Source of the DNA: Hormiphora californensis
Lineage: Eukaryota > Ctenophora > Tentaculata > Cydippida > Pleurobrachiidae
Assembly: GCA_020137815.1 (NCBI GenBank)
Contig: CM035360.1
Location: forward strand, 4,203,558 to 4,267,557
Reading direction: 5' to 3'
DNA: 64,000 nucleotides
The notes beneath the pieces are model-generated. The model saw only the letters and a list, made by a program, of their open reading frames with translations, was not told where the DNA came from and made no database searches. Numbering within the stretch: the first letter of the stretch is position 1; each line of letters opens with the position of its first letter. Below are positions 12,258-24,523 of this stretch, in pieces. The position numbers were made by a program, and so were the translations under genes.

Positions 12258-14375
12258 TGGGTGATAGACGCCACACGGATATGTTCACCCCATCCTGGAG
12301 AAAGGACACCCCTGATCAACCTGACAGCAACCTGAGACCTACCTCACCCCACTGGCAGAGTTTCACAGAGGCTGCATTTGGGGGCTCGGTCAAGGGAAAC
12401 TACACGGACCATTATGTGCCCTCTTGTGTCAGGTATAAATCAAACTTAGAGAGAGTTTCAGTTATAGGGTTGCTATTATTGTTCACTATTTCCAGAGTTG
12501 GTAAATCTCTTTATAATATCATGTAGACTACTCAACAAAAAAGACCGCGATATGATTAAATTCTCTAATCTCTCTGCTAATATATATTATGCACCTAGGT
12601 CGCCCAGCAGATCTCGGACCCTCAGCTGCGAGAGTGGTGGTGACAGGGAGAGCAAGTTAGTTGCCCAAACCATGGCCTCACAGACTAACACCCACGTGGA
12701 CAGATTGGCCCGATCTGGATCTGCTGCCAGCCTTGCCGTCGGTAAGAGCTGGGTGGGTATCAGGGCAGGAACCGACCGAATCAGGAAATACTGGTCCCTG
12801 ATTGGCTGATAACCAGTCACGTGACCTAAATAATGAGTTCCGATTGGTTGTTTACTTGTTTCGGTCGGTTCCTGGTACAGGCCGGGTGCAAGTATCACAT
12901 GGGTATCACATGGGGCTATACACATAAATTAATTAATATCAATATATTATTTTTAAGTTAATTCTTGTATCTAACCAGCCCGTACAAGTAGATTATGGGT
13001 ACCATTCAGAGTAACAAAACATAACATGTGCAATACGGCGCTAAAAAACACAAGCTATCTTATTTGAACTCCATGCATGCATGCATTGTTAATATCATCA
13101 TGCCAAAACACTAAAGTTTCAAAAGTAAATACTCTGACTCAACTGTATATATTCTTCTGTGGAGCTGCTGCAGTGGAGGGTGATTTCTTAGAAAACCATG
13201 TGACCACCACTACCACCATATCTCCCATGAACTCTCTCTCTATCTCTCTCACACTCGTATGCTAATAGCATACGGGTGCGAGAGAGAGAGATTAATAGAT
13301 ATGGAGGTGGTGGTCACATGGTCTTCATAAGAACTTTGAGAAAAATATAGCATATCTATATTAAAGTATTCAAGTTCAGGCTGAATGTAGACAATCAAAT
13401 TTCGAAAGTAGCCAGGGCCCCACTATTTTGTGTTTGAATTTGATTGCAATACCATTGCAATTTCAGGGCAAATTTCGAGTAGGTGGTAAAGCTTATTAAG
13501 GAATTAGAACACGAATAGCCTACAACACAAAACCTTATTTCTCTCAAAAAGTAAACCTCAGTTTACAATTCTCCTCTATTTCACAGTGTGACACACACTA
13601 AACCTCAGTTCACACATTCTCCCCCGTACATTTCACACTACTACACCTCAATTAATTCTCCCCTGTATTTCACACTAAACCTCAATTAATCCCCCCCCCC
13701 GTGTTTCAGTGATGGCAAGTACCTACCCTAACGGGGGAGATGCTAACTTTGACTTGGAGGGAACAGCAGCCCGGATAAGTGAGGTCTGCAAGAGTTTGGG
13801 AGGCAGTGAGAGCAACCTCGCAACACCGGTTAGTGATTTGGTTAAAGAAATGAGGGCTGAATATCAATCTAATTACTACATATACACAAAATAGTACAAC
13901 ATATTGCTATTAACTCAACTCCCTCAAACAACTCTTTTCTCCCCCTACGAGACTCACAATGTTCTGGCAAAGAGATGGTTCCCCATCATCTTCCGTGCAA
14001 CCTAGTCTGATCCCCTACAATAGAACTCCCTTCTCCTCTCCCCTCTCTCTCTCTCTCCCCAAAAACTGGCTATCAAATTCAACCATCACAAGATCATCAA
14101 ATACCAATCCTGACTAAATCTCAGTCACCCTGAGATAGAAACAGTATAGGAACACGTGGAACCTAACTCGTGTGCCCTACAGAAATTGGGAGTACAAAAT
14201 ATAGAATAAAAAACCGGCACAGATCTCTGCTAGTATTTATATTATAAGTAGCTGTCTCACATACCTGCCTTGGAGAGGAGCAAATCTCTTGCGCTCTCTC
14301 CATTCTTCGCTCCCCTGTGCAACTACTAATATATAGTTAGAAATGGGGAATTTATGAATATATAAATTATAATCA

Positions 14376-14471
<96 letters not shown>

Positions 14472-17386
14472 CAATACAGTTTGCAGCAGCTAGTATAACA
14501 GCTGCAATAGCTAACAACACTAATGTTGTAATAGTAGATAAGAAGGGGTGGCAGCTTACTCAACAATGCATATATGGGAAGTTCTCTGCAGCTGTACTGT
14601 TTTTACTCCAAGAGAGAACGATATATACAATATAGTGTTGAGGAATAATATTTCTGGAATATATATATATATATATTCCTGGACATAACTTATGACTAAA
14701 CAAACAAAAGGCCTGAGGGGAAATAATAGTATGGATAACAGCTCAAACAACCATTAGTCAAGGGTAAGCGGTAAATACTCACTCGGTTCTTCACATTTTT
14801 TGGACGTTTTTGGCCATAACTCAGCCATTTCTTGACCGATTTGCAAAATCTTAGGCTCATTGGAAAGAAGACATTAAGAGCTTTCCAATGAGCCCTAGAA
14901 AATGAAAATCGGCGCAAAATGCGCGGCGCTATGGCGAAAACGCGCATTTTACGCCATAACGCCGCGCATTTTGCGCCGATTTTCATTTTCTAGGGCTCAT
15001 TGGAAAGCTCTTAATGTCTTCTTTCCAATGAGCCCAAGATTTTGCAAATCGGTCAAGAAATGGCTGAGTTATGGCCAAAAACGTCCAAAAAATGTGAAGA
15101 ACCGAGTGAGTATTTACCGCTTACCTTAGTCAAGACTCTATCTCCATCTCCAGCTCTTTCAGCCTTTTTCTCATTTCTCATTCTTTCTTTCTCACTCTTT
15201 ATTTCTTACTCTCTCTCTCTCTCTCTTTCACTCGCTTTCTCCCCATAGATTAAGGGGTGTGGTATAGAGCAGTGCCAGATCCCAATTTGATTCACCAGAC
15301 AGTAAATTAACAAAATGCTAATTAGGTATAGCCTAACTATAGGATGGTGAAGAAAGTGGTAAATTTTCAGAGTAAACCAAATCTCTAAACTTTTAAAATT
15401 CTCTAATAACTACATTGAAAATGCATTCATGGCAGCTTGACTCACGCTACAGCTTTGCCCATTTTCATCAAACTTTGTCTTCGTAGAACTGAAAAATCGA
15501 AACAGGGAAGAGTTTTTCGGCTGTAATGGAATGTCGTAAAAACCAGGTTGTTCGCCTTGAGAAGACGCAAATTTTGGTGTATAATAAATCTTATTTTGGT
15601 TTACATCTGCAGCCACAGGAGCCAAATACGTATTTGCAGAGTGGCCATCTTTGATGGGCCACAGTAACGAGAGCTTTTGATTAAATCACACAAACCCGGG
15701 ACCAATTTGTAGCAAATCGATTGTATTTTATTAGTCTAGAAGCACAAGATCATATCTTGTAAGGAAATATTTTTAAAATCTCTAGAAAGCGTAAAAAGTC
15801 GATAATCGCTGAAAAATGACAGTTTTTGCCGTTTTACGCAAAAACGGCTACGTTTTCGATTTTAATTTTATGTTTTTCGGATTCCTCGGTCAAAAATACG
15901 TAATCTAGGTCCGGTCTCCAAAAAACTGTATCTAGTCGAGGTTTCACCGTGTAAACCGTTTACTAAACGTATCTGTATATTATACCGACACGTTATAAAC
16001 TTCAGATTTTTATAACTTTTATTACTTTAGCTTGTAACCATGCCATACCATTTCCAGCCAAGACCACTTCTGATAACTGATTGTTATTCTTTCAGACAGT
16101 GAAGGTAACAAGAAGCCGCTCCATTAACTCTGCTTTGAATGTGATACACTCTCCTGAGGCCAAGAACTCCCCTCGGCCATTCTTTATGAGCCAGGAGGGG
16201 GCTCCCCTCAAGATTAGAGTTACACCCGAAAAACGTTAGTTATGAGTTAGTTTTTCAGCTATCAGGGCCGATATAACTGTCTAGCGGCGCCAGACCCCGA
16301 TTAATCTAAGCGTGCGACAGTGCGCTCAGATGGGGTTTGTGGGGCCAGGCAGAGCCGATATATTTATATACGTTACATGATACATACGTATCCAAGTCAA
16401 GTCATACTACCCCCATTACCCCAATTATTTGCAGGTATGGGTGAACCACTAAAAGCCAAACCATCCCTACTGAGCTACAAGGAGCTGAAAGAACTGCAAG
16501 AAAAACTGAAAACAGCTGAGCTTGGTAGCTTTATCTCATACCGAGATTTGATCACCTGCCCCCGAAATAGGCTACCGTCCCATGTTGACAAACAGCAACT
16601 AGAGGTAAAACAGATACGAATTAGTTAGCGCCTAACTATAGCGGCTTTAGACTTAGCTTTGATTAATTGTAGTGCAAATGTAAACTTAACATTTGTACTA
16701 CTAGCTAACTACTAAGTAAAGGGATGGTTAGAACATAACAAGTAGAAAGCTGTTGAAGGGTTAGCTACTACGAGTCCAAATCCCGGATATTGTGAACATT
16801 CTCACATGACAGAGACGAAAAAGTAGCTGAAACTTAAAAGGAGCTATGAAAAATCCTCCCCCGCGAACAAGAAAAATCCCCCGGTATATTGAATCAAATT
16901 TTCTAAAGACTTCTCCCACTTTATTTCTCCACAGAATTTAAATTTTTGACAAATTACGCAAAGAAACTAGATTACATCATAATGTGGAAGACATTTTCTC
17001 CCAGTCTCAGGGCACTAAATGGTTCATACAGTCGGATCCCGATTTACCTGGAATACTCCGGGGAAGTATATCCTTCCGGTATATCGGGGAATTCCGGTAA
17101 TTCGGGGCCGGGTAAATCGGGGTCCGACTGTATTATAATTTGGGCGAATTTAAAAACTCGAGAAGATTTGAAGGCGCTATATTCCTTCCGTCGACACTGA
17201 TCGATTCCTAACCAATTTCTGTTTTTTAATCCCTGGCCCATGGCTACGAACTAACTCAAACCTCTTTTCAGGACTACCTCTCAGGACGCCGAATTTGTGG
17301 ACGTATTCCAAATGAATCGATCTGATTTTGACTCGCTGGCAAAATGGAAGCGAATTCAACTGAAAAAGGATGTGCTATTGTTTTGA
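12258..17386 (+). CDS. abLIM/dematin-like protein, C-terminal exons with villin headpiece
   Basis: Six exons join in phase: 12258-12432, 12599-12741, 13710-13828, 16096-16234, 16435-16604 and 17285-17386. The product binds F-actin through a C-terminal villin headpiece. The segment before it (SFISYRDLITCPRN...VDKQQLE) matches the pre-headpiece stretch of abLIM/dematin. The headpiece follows as DAEFVDVFQM, FDSLAKWKR and LKKDVLLF, ending with the conserved Leu-Phe at the stop. The acceptor at 17284 is chosen over the nearer CAG at 17271 because only it keeps the frame. The middle exons are Ser-rich, as in the abLIM linker. The first exon seen enters in phase 1, so upstream exons (LIM domains, if any) are missing or outside the window. 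The headpiece is slightly shorter than usual between the two parts. abLIM versus dematin cannot be decided. Confidence 0.8.
12767..12875. mobile_element. about 110-bp MITE in an intron
   Basis: The ends AGGAACCGACCGAA and TTCGGTCGGTTCCT are inverted. The interior contains a GGTCACGTGAC-type core. A diverged copy in the opposite orientation occurs at 10486-10560 inside the 3.5-kb element. Confidence 0.65.
12876..13709. other. intron of the headpiece gene, with foldback and C/T tracts
   Basis: A near-perfect inverted repeat lies at about 13196-13322: ACCATGTGACCACCAC at the left is mirrored by GTGGTGGTCACATGGT at the right. The stretch after it is AT-rich and noncoding, with three loose copies of a TTTCACACTAAACCTCA motif near 13580-13690 before the acceptor at 13709. 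Confidence 0.6.
13829..14762. repeat. intron sequence with (CT)n tract
   Basis: This is the left part of a 2.3-kb intron. A pure CT tract runs from about 14380 to 14468, and a short (AT)n run lies near 14660-14676. No exon signature is seen. Confidence 0.7.
14763..15125. mobile_element. 363-bp palindromic MITE with 9-bp target duplication
   Basis: The element is almost one perfect palindrome centred near 14945, with ends GGTAAGCGGTAAATACTC and its inverse. TTAGTCAAG stands directly on both sides (14754-14762 and 15126-15134). A 9-base duplication points to a Mutator-like (MULE) mobiliser. The middle is rich in GCGC. It sits in an intron of the headpiece gene. Confidence 0.88.
15135..16095. 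other. intron remainder
   Basis: Noncoding sequence between the palindromic MITE and the acceptor at 16095, with a CT-rich patch (15180-15240). Nothing else was recognised. Confidence 0.5.
17029..17130. mobile_element. 102-bp pogo/Tigger-like MITE
   Basis: The ends CAGTCGGATCCCGATTTA and the inverted GGGGTCCGACTG are flanked by TA. It lies in the last intron of the headpiece gene. Confidence 0.85.
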
Positions 17387-17698
17387 AGCTATTTATCGAA
17401 GGAAGATAATAGAAGGAAGAGACTGCAAATGCACACTATAGATTGAGATATTTTCATTATGTGAAACAAAAGAAACATGTAGCAAGTCTTATTTTGGGCT
17501 GTTATTGAAAATGAAAGTCGTTGCCTAACGAAAAATACCCTATTAGTAATGTTGAGTTTAGTTTATTTTGTTATTAACTACGTTAATATGTGAGTACCGT
17601 GTTATTGTGTAAATAATCTTATTATTTTCCCCCAAACAAAACATTAGACAATTTTAAGTTTGAATTAAAACGGCAAATAAATTGGAATTTAAAAATCT

Positions 17699-18946
17699 TT
17701 AAGCCTTGTTAAGGTGGGACATTCCATCAAATGCTGCAAAGATGTGCTGGTATTGAGTCTTCAGCTTCTCTTTGGCTGCATTTAGCACCAGTTCAGGGTC
17801 ACACTTGGCCTGTCCAGCCTCGATCTTTTCAATCAAAGCCTCAATAATCAGTTTCTCGGCCTGTACAACTACCTTGCTGAAATCTGAGGTTCCCTTAATG
17901 CTAGCCAGGAAGGCGTTGGTACACTCAGGAAGATAGGGACAGGGCTTCCAGACTATCTCGTTGGCTTCGAACTTGTTCAGCTCCTGCTCTCGGGCCTTCA
18001 GGCTCGCTTCCAGGGAAGCGAGGTGGAAAGACTGCTTCCTGGATTTTGTGGGGGATCCGAAGAAGTTCTTTTTGGCCAGGGTGAATTTCTTGGGTGGGCT
18101 GACACTGCTCAGTCCAAGGGCGGCCAACTCATCATCAGAGTCTGAATCAGATTGGACAATTGGATCAGCAAAGAATGATTTCTTGATCTTGGGCTTGAAG
18201 GGCGAGGGTGCCTTGTAGGGTGAGGGGGATTTGCAGGGAGAGGACAACTTGCAGGGAGAGGCACACTTTGAGGGGGAACCAAAGAAGTTCTTTTTGGCCA
18301 GGGTGAATTTCTTGGTTGGTAGAGGGACATCTTCATCACTGCTATCAAGATTGATATCACCGAATTTCTTGGGAGAGGCTAGAGCAAACATGGCCTTTGC
18401 AACAGCCTGTTTAACCTCAGGTGCCTTATAGCCAGCTGATTTGATAACTTTCTTGGGGGATGGAACTTTCTGCTTGAGGGGAGATCTGGTAGGCTCATCA
18501 GCTCCAGCAAGGAGCTTCCTCAGCTTCTTCTTACCCTTGGCTTTCTTGGCAAAGGCTCTGATGAAGGCCAGCTCCCCCTCATTGTTGAAAACAGTCAGGG
18601 ATGGAGAGCTCATGAAATCATCGGTCTCATAAGAACTGATACTCTCAACCAGAGAGTCTGTCTCCAGGTTTAGTTTCCTTGTAGCAGTCTTGTACCCTTT
18701 CATCAGCTGAGCCTGAGCCCGGGGGGTCATGGCTTCTTTCTGCTGTTCGGCCAGCTGCTCAGCCTCGGCTTCAAGTCTCATGGCCTTGAGAACGGGATCT
18801 TCAGCGTAGAAGTCGTCTTTTTCAGCCATGTACTTGTGGTGATCGTAATCTCCTTGGTCGTCTTCCCAGCCCATGGGAGTCATGTATCGGTAACTGCCGG
18901 CAGGTCCGGGGGTGAAACACTCGTCGATAGATTCGCTGTCAGACAT
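17699..18946 (-). CDS. unrecognised 415-aa serine-proline/lysine-rich protein
   Basis: A single coding exon starts at MSDSESIDECFTPG (18946). The N-terminal third is acidic. The middle (about residues 120-300) is basic and full of S-P-x-K sites (SPLK, SPKK, SPSK, SPCK, SPYK, SPFK, SPTK), the consensus for cyclin-dependent kinases. The block KKFTLAKKNFFGSP occurs twice with identical sequence, each copy followed by S/T-K. The last 90 residues (KFEANEIVWKPCPYLPEC onward) look folded and helical. No known domain is recognised; a nuclear or cytoskeletal CDK substrate is a guess from composition. A 5'UTR intron (18967-19065) and a TATA box support a real, independently transcribed gene. It converges with the headpiece gene, about 310 bases stop to stop. 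Confidence 0.8.
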   Translation of the reverse strand: MSDSESIDECFTPGPAGSYRYMTPMGWEDDQGDYDHHKYMAEKDDFYAEDPVLKAMRLEAEAEQLAEQQKEAMTPRAQAQLMKGYKTATRKLNLETDSLVESISSYETDDFMSSPSLTVFNNEGELAFIRAFAKKAKGKKKLRKLLAGADEPTRSPLKQKVPSPKKVIKSAGYKAPEVKQAVAKAMFALASPKKFGDINLDSSDEDVPLPTKKFTLAKKNFFGSPSKCASPCKLSSPCKSPSPYKAPSPFKPKIKKSFFADPIVQSDSDSDDELAALGLSSVSPPKKFTLAKKNFFGSPTKSRKQSFHLASLEASLKAREQELNKFEANEIVWKPCPYLPECTNAFLASIKGTSDFSKVVVQAEKLIIEALIEKIEAGQAKCDPELVLNAAKEKLKTQYQHIFAAFDGMSHLNKA

Positions 18947-18966
18947 CGTGGTGAGGTGTAGTGGAC

Positions 18967-19065
18967 CTGTGAGATGAGAAGTGTGTGTGAGAATCAAAGC
19001 TGAATTGTGTTAAGTTGATTGGATGGGACATGGGAAGTGAAGTGGTAAAACTAAAAGGTACTCAC
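18967..19065 (-). other. 5'UTR intron of the SPxK-rich gene
   Basis: The donor TTTG|GTGAGT (at 19065/19066) and acceptor TCTCACAG (18967) bound a 99-base intron that ends 20 bases before the start codon. Confidence 0.7.
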
Positions 19066-19134
19066 CAAATGTGGTTGAACGGAGAGCGTGGAAAATAAAA
19101 TCTCGGGAAGTGGCGCTCGCCAGAACTGCACGGG

Positions 19135-19142
19135 TATTTATA
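19135..19142 (-). promoter_or_regulatory. TATA box (TATAAATA)
   Basis: TATAAATA on the minus strand stands about 70 bases upstream of the 5'UTR donor. It predicts a start site near 19105-19112 and places a promoter between this gene and EFHC1. Confidence 0.65.
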
Positions 19143-19767
19143 GATCTGTTCACTCCGTTGCAAAGTTATTTTCAACAGAGGGTGTCACACGTGCAAAAAG
19201 GGCGATCTGGGACGAGAAACCATGGTGACCTGAGACACCCCAATTGTATGCTTCCTTCCATGACTGTCTGGCGCCACCCATGACATTGTACTCTGATCGG
19301 ATCGGCACCGCCAAATACTGTCTGGCAGACAGTCCCACAATGACATCAGTTAACATTAAAAGGACTGTCAAGTTTCAAGGAAATCTCCTTTCTGAGAACA
19401 AAAGGAGAAAATCGGTACTTTTCTCTTGAAAGTTGAAAGCCCCTTCTACCAACAAATTATAAAACGCAGCAAATTATGTTTTTGTAAAAGGGTTGAATAT
19501 ACACTTTTTACATGGTACAAACACTTACACACGCACACCAACATATGGTCTCTAAAATTGCAAATATATAGCTTTCTAAAGTGTCCGTACTCTTTCATTC
19601 TCGCCCCTTTTAATTCTGTCTCCCTTCTCACATCTTGTCTTCATCGGTTCCAGACCTCAAAACACTTTAAACCTTTAAAACTCTGAAAAGAAGGATATTG
19701 TTGTTTTAAGTTCGGATATAGAAAGAAAATAAGTTAACTGACCAATTCGAGTGCAATTAACACCAAC
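19143..19767. other. intergenic between SPxK gene and EFHC1
   Basis: No EF-hand or other exon was found. A strong donor (ATG|GTAAGT) overlaps the EFHC1 stop region at 19768. The nearest acceptor downstream would create an immediate stop, so any further splicing stays in the 3'UTR. Confidence 0.5.
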
Positions 19768-22392
19768 TTACCATAATTTGTCCGCATGGATTGCTCGGAT
19801 AGATTCGATCGTCGAGGCAGGGTATTTCGAAGCGTTTGCCTCAAGATACTTCAAAACGTACAAGTCACAATCTGAAAAGAAAAAGCAGGGGTCAGAAATT
19901 ATGTCGAGTGTACAAAATGTATAAAATGTGTCAATAATTTGTGTATAGCAGCGCGTGTGAAGTACTGTTGCCAAGGGAACGTACACAAATAGAGCTGCAA
20001 ACAGTGCTGGCGCGGTGATGTTTCATCTTGCGCGCGGATCAAATAACTAGTGATAGCCGCGCACACGCGACTAGCAAACGTAAAGCTTACAGTCGAGGGA
20101 GTGGGGTATCAAATCACAATTTTCACTTACCAACAATCTTGAATTTCCGAGAGAGAATTTCGATCGTTGATCCAATTGCAAAGTCGGCGGGGGTATAGTA
20201 CTCCGGGTTATCAATTGAAGTTCCTGGTTTTCGAACTTGACAGTACTCCATAAATCGGCCCTCGATAATACCAGCATTCCTAAAGAAGAAATCAATCAAA
20301 TTTCGGAACTCTCACTGCTGAGATTTAGAAAGCAGAGATAAAACATTTAAAAACAACAATTAGTACCTTTGGTGAGGCTCATAGATCTGCATCTCATCTT
20401 TAGCGAGACTGTAGGAAATGATAAACTTCCTGTTTTTGTCTTCAGGGGTGGGGAGATTCCTGGGGAAGGGTCAGTTTTAGAAATCTACTTGATCTATAAT
20501 GCTTTTAAATGAACAGGAAATGAAATCTATTTTGTTTCTAACTTACCATGACAGCAGCATATCGCAGGATCTTTAGTCCATTCTCCAACATCTTCATAAC
20601 ATCTTTTTTGGGTGGGTGAGCAATAAGGGACAGGCAGTTCTGTTTTGAATCCTGAGGACTACCGAAACCATTATAAGGAGGAATCTCCCTCTTAACCTCA
20701 ATTTTCCTCTCCCCAAGTTCCACAGGAACGGGGTTAAAGGTGATTCCGTATTGTTGTTGGAAGTAGTAGTGGGTGAAATCGTCACAGCCATACAGGAAGA
20801 ATGGTCGATCCATGATGTTCACTGTTTCTCCAACTTTGAGATCTTTGTCAGTGATCCATTCGGTGATTTCGTGCTCGGAAATCTCCATCACAGCGCTTGG
20901 GAAGTTGCCTGCAAAACAAGTATTATTAGTTAAGCTAATTCAGAATAATTAAAAGAAAATAGAAATATCTTTTGAGAGAGAAATAGCCGATGTCTTTTGA
21001 GAGAGGGTGTCGGGAGAGGGAAGAAAGAGCTCTTACCAGGAATAGATCCTCGACATCTGGGGATCTTCTTTCGGCCAATCAGCACAGGGAACGGATCATG
21101 TCCATCATTGGGATTCCTCTGTTCCCTCACTTCAATGGTATCATCAACCCTGGGGGAAATCGGTGTTGTCAAAAAAGTAAAAACATGATAATTTAGGGAG
21201 GTTATAATGGTCTCGATTTTTGTGTCAGGTTCCCCCCCCTCCCCCTTCAAACGAGTGACCTAACCTGTAGTAATGGAGAGTATAAGATCGCATCTCTCCG
21301 AACATGTTGTTCCTATCATCCCACACGGCATAAAACCTCAGAACCTGTCTATCCAGTGTGATAAACTGCTTCAGCTTATCAAAGGTAGGAGGGGTGACGT
21401 AGGAATGTTTGGGTTCATTCCGTGAGAGGGTGTAGGGATCGTGTGGACAATCTTCATCAGGGTTCAGCATTATACCCTCACTCTGCATGAATTCTTTGGT
21501 ATAGTTGTTGCAGTTGCAGATATGGAAGGTTTTCCCGTAAAATACCTACAGTCATTTCCAATGTTCAAGTCTTTCCATAACCAGTGCTCTCCTGATACAA
21601 TGGATTGTTAGTTTTGTTTGGTCCCGTTTAGACTACTCATTGATGGACTGCTATCAGTATATTACCCCTATATCACACAGTCAATTAATACCGATGTACA
21701 TAGCAAGCTGAATCTAGGTAAAACCTCTTACCCTGATCGTTCTTGGGGAGTCGTTGCCGTTTGATGAGTTTTCCTTGTGGAATTCCGCTGTTTTCCACAA
21801 TTGGCTCCACAACACTGATACTATCATCCTCAAGGTAGTAGTAAATCTTGACAGGTCGAACCCGGAAATACTCCTTCTCACTTTCGTTCAGGTTTTGTTT
21901 AAAGTAAGCGTTAAACAGAAGAACCTGGGAAGATGGTGTACTAGTGAAACTGGGGGTCTAAGTAAAAGGATATTAATATTATGAATGAGATCTGATCAGG
22001 ATTAGGTTACTCAAAATATCAATCCTGAGTAACCAGGGAAACTATCCCTTACCTTTTTATCAAAAGCAACATGGGCTGGAACAAAGGTTTGAGGTGGCTC
22101 GGGTTTGGACTGTCCGTATGTTAGGCTAGGGTTCATATTGGCCAGTTCATCAATATCGGCATCAGTCAGACCCGCGACATCGCCCGATTTGGGAACCGTG
22201 AATCCATTCTTGTAGGTTAGAGTTTGACTCCTAGTCAGGGAACTTTGGGTTCAGTACTGCTGCACTAGGAGCGGAATCAATTTCGATAAAACATGAAAAA
22301 TTAAAGTCTTGTTACCTGTGAAATCGGGACTTTGCGGGGTCGGTGAAGGTATACCCGGGAAGAAAAGGTAGGGCTGTCGAGGAATCACCCAT
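19768..22392 (-). CDS. EFHC1: EFHC1-like DM10 ciliary protein (Rib72/myoclonin family)
   Basis: A microtubule inner protein of ciliary doublets. Nine exons: 22316-22392, 22053-22230, 21732-21924, 21265-21591, 21037-21149, 20547-20908, 20367-20459, 20131-20279 and 19768-19871 (about 531 aa). The start [13 protein letters not shown] and the motif [12 protein letters not shown] match the family N-terminus. Three DM10 domains follow: the first around [16 protein letters not shown], the second around [18 protein letters not shown], the third around [18 protein letters not shown]. The last residues ([15 protein letters not shown]) match the end of the third DM10. The C-terminal EF-hand of vertebrate EFHC1 (about 100 aa) is absent. 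Two frame breaks occur: exon 4 near 21533-21541 and exon 7 near 20448-20452. It is last in the ciliary gene run. EFHC2 is the alternative name. Confidence 0.9.
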
Positions 22393-22690
22393 GCTATGTA
22401 GAAAGAGGGTTATTTAGGGGATGAACGCAGTAAGATAATAAGGGGATAAGATAGGATGTAGGGGATTATATTTAGCAGGGAATTTGAGAAATGTCTATTC
22501 ATGGCGTGAATGAAGGTCTCGCTTCTAAAAACATAAAACAGTAGCACACGCACACACATTTGAACATATTTGTTGATATTTACAGTGTCTCATCATTATT
22601 ATCATTCTCAAATTTCCTTCTAAACCCACCCCCGGGCAGCTCCCTCCTTGTCTCATGTCTCTCTCCCATATCCCAACTGGAGATGTGATT

Positions 22691-24523
22691 CTAGTGAGTA
22701 ATGAGCGATGTTTGGGGCTTCATTGCCCGTCTGGCGACCTCGTTGATGTACTTTGTCGGTACTCCCGCTCCCTGGAGCTCATCCAGCTTCTTCTTTTTGA
22801 TCTCATCCAACCTCCTCCTTCTCTCCTGGGCTTCCTGGTCCAACTTGATACCCTCCTCGAAGAACATCTGCCGAGAGTGGATCATATCCTTTTCTTTTTC
22901 CTTGATCTGCTTCCTCACCTCCTCTGCATGGTGGAGTTTCTTGGACCGGGCGTCACGGTCCTTCACCTCTTCCTGTCGCTGTCCCTCCTGTTGAACAGCT
23001 AGCACTCGTTCGAACTCCTGGCGCTCTCGTTGGGCCTCGATAGCAAGGAAGTGTTCACGCATTTGAACCTGTAATGGAAAGTTGTTAAAACTATTTTTTT
23101 ATTCTAAGAGGTCTGAGCGTGTATAAAAATGCTGATATTACATTATGTGACGTCACAACGACATCTTACCTGGTGATTTCTGGCCTTCTTCAAATGTGCC
23201 TCCGTCTCAGACTTTTTGTGTGCCACCTCCTTGTCCTTCTTTCTCTGTTCTCGTTCAACCTAAAACCGGGGGTAGTTCGGTTAAAATACTAATCAAGAAT
23301 TTAAAAAGGAGGCGGTAAAAAATTATTGCTGAAATTCATGATTACTACTACTCCAGGATTTAGTATCAACAAACAAACAAACAAACAAACAAGTACCCAC
23401 CTCTTCCTGAATTCTCTTGGCCCTCAGAGCATCCTTCTCAGCCTGCTGATCCTTAGCACGCTCCTGGAGAGCCCTCATGTGTGCGATCTCCTTCTCTTTC
23501 TCAATCTTCTGCTTCTCAAGCTCAGTCTGGTATGCAATCTCTCGGGCCTCCTTCTCCTTCAGATATTCCATAACCTTGAGTTCTTGGAGTTTCTCCTGAC
23601 GTGACCTCTCATCCTTCTGTCGTCTGATTTCCTCGTTAGCAGTAGCAACATCTGCCATTATCTTCTGCTGGCTATCCTTCTTCTTCTCCAGCTGTGAGAT
23701 ATCCTCCATTTGGAGTTTCTCAAGATACCTCAACATTGCGAGTTTCTCTTGTTCCCGTTTCTCGTCCTCTAAAATCCTGCGTTGTTCATTTTCATTGATC
23801 TGTTTCTTGATGATATTAGCACCCTCCACCTGTTTGTACTGTCTCTCCATCTCCCTCTTCTCATAGTGTTGCATCTTCCTCAACCGGTCTATTTCCATCA
23901 TCTCATCGAGACGTTTGTTTTCCAGCTCTAGTTCACCTTGAATTTCTTGTTTTTCCCTCAGTTGAGCATCTCGGATGGCATGACACTTGGCATTCAGTAT
24001 GATCTCGTTTAGTTTTTTGATCTCATCCTCCTGTTCGTTCAGCTGCTCCTCGGCCTTGGCCAGTAGGACCTTGCTCTTGTCCTTTCCTTCTTTCTCCAAC
24101 TCTGAAGGCTTCTCTCTCTTCATCCTTTGGGCCTCCATCTCGGACATGAAATTCTTCCTGCTCTGAGCGGCACTCTGGTCTGCTTCCTTCTGGGCCTTGA
24201 TGGCCCTCAACCTCTCCTGCTTTCTCTGCAGCAGTTAGCACACGAGATGCCTCCTTAATCCTGTCATACTGAACTGTATTTAGAATGATGCTTCTCTCGG
24301 TGGGGTCCTTTTCCGGGACCTTGATTTTCCTGATAAGATCCTTGGTAATCACGGACACCTCAGGTTTTTTGGGTGCCGCAGAGGGCTTGGAAGCCTTCTT
24401 GGATTTCTGGGGTGAACCGAATAGGGTCTCGTCGACGCCGCTGTAACGGGATACGGTTCGGTAACGGGCGGTTTTGACGTTTCCGCCCGCCGACCGCATG
24501 GACTCTCGGGATGCTAAAGACAT
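22691..24523 (-). CDS. CFAP45: CFAP45, cilia and flagella associated protein 45
   Basis: A coiled-coil microtubule inner protein of the axonemal doublet. Three exons: 23401-24523, 23170-23259 and 22691-23068, giving 529 aa after one correction (vertebrate protein about 550). The N-terminus has ARYRTVSRYSGVDETLFG. The hallmark IILNAKCHAIRDAQL sits near residue 165 and long Glu/Lys/Arg-rich helices run to the end. The C-terminus (RRRRLDEIKKKKLDELQ...VPTKYINEVARRA) is family-typical. A one-base excess at 24215-24228 puts ...EASRVLTAAEK and ERLRAIKAQKEA in different frames; human CFAP45 aligns through both without a gap. The ATG follows an acceptor-like CCCCTCTCTTTAG by about 20 bases. CC2D2A ends 449 bases upstream and EFHC1 starts 298 bases downstream. 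Confidence 0.95.

Noticed and set aside
24208-24260. 16-base GT...AG segment in CFAP45 as an ultra-short intron
   Set aside because: Its removal restores frame but deletes VLTAA, which aligns without a gap to the human protein; a one-base excess explains it better.
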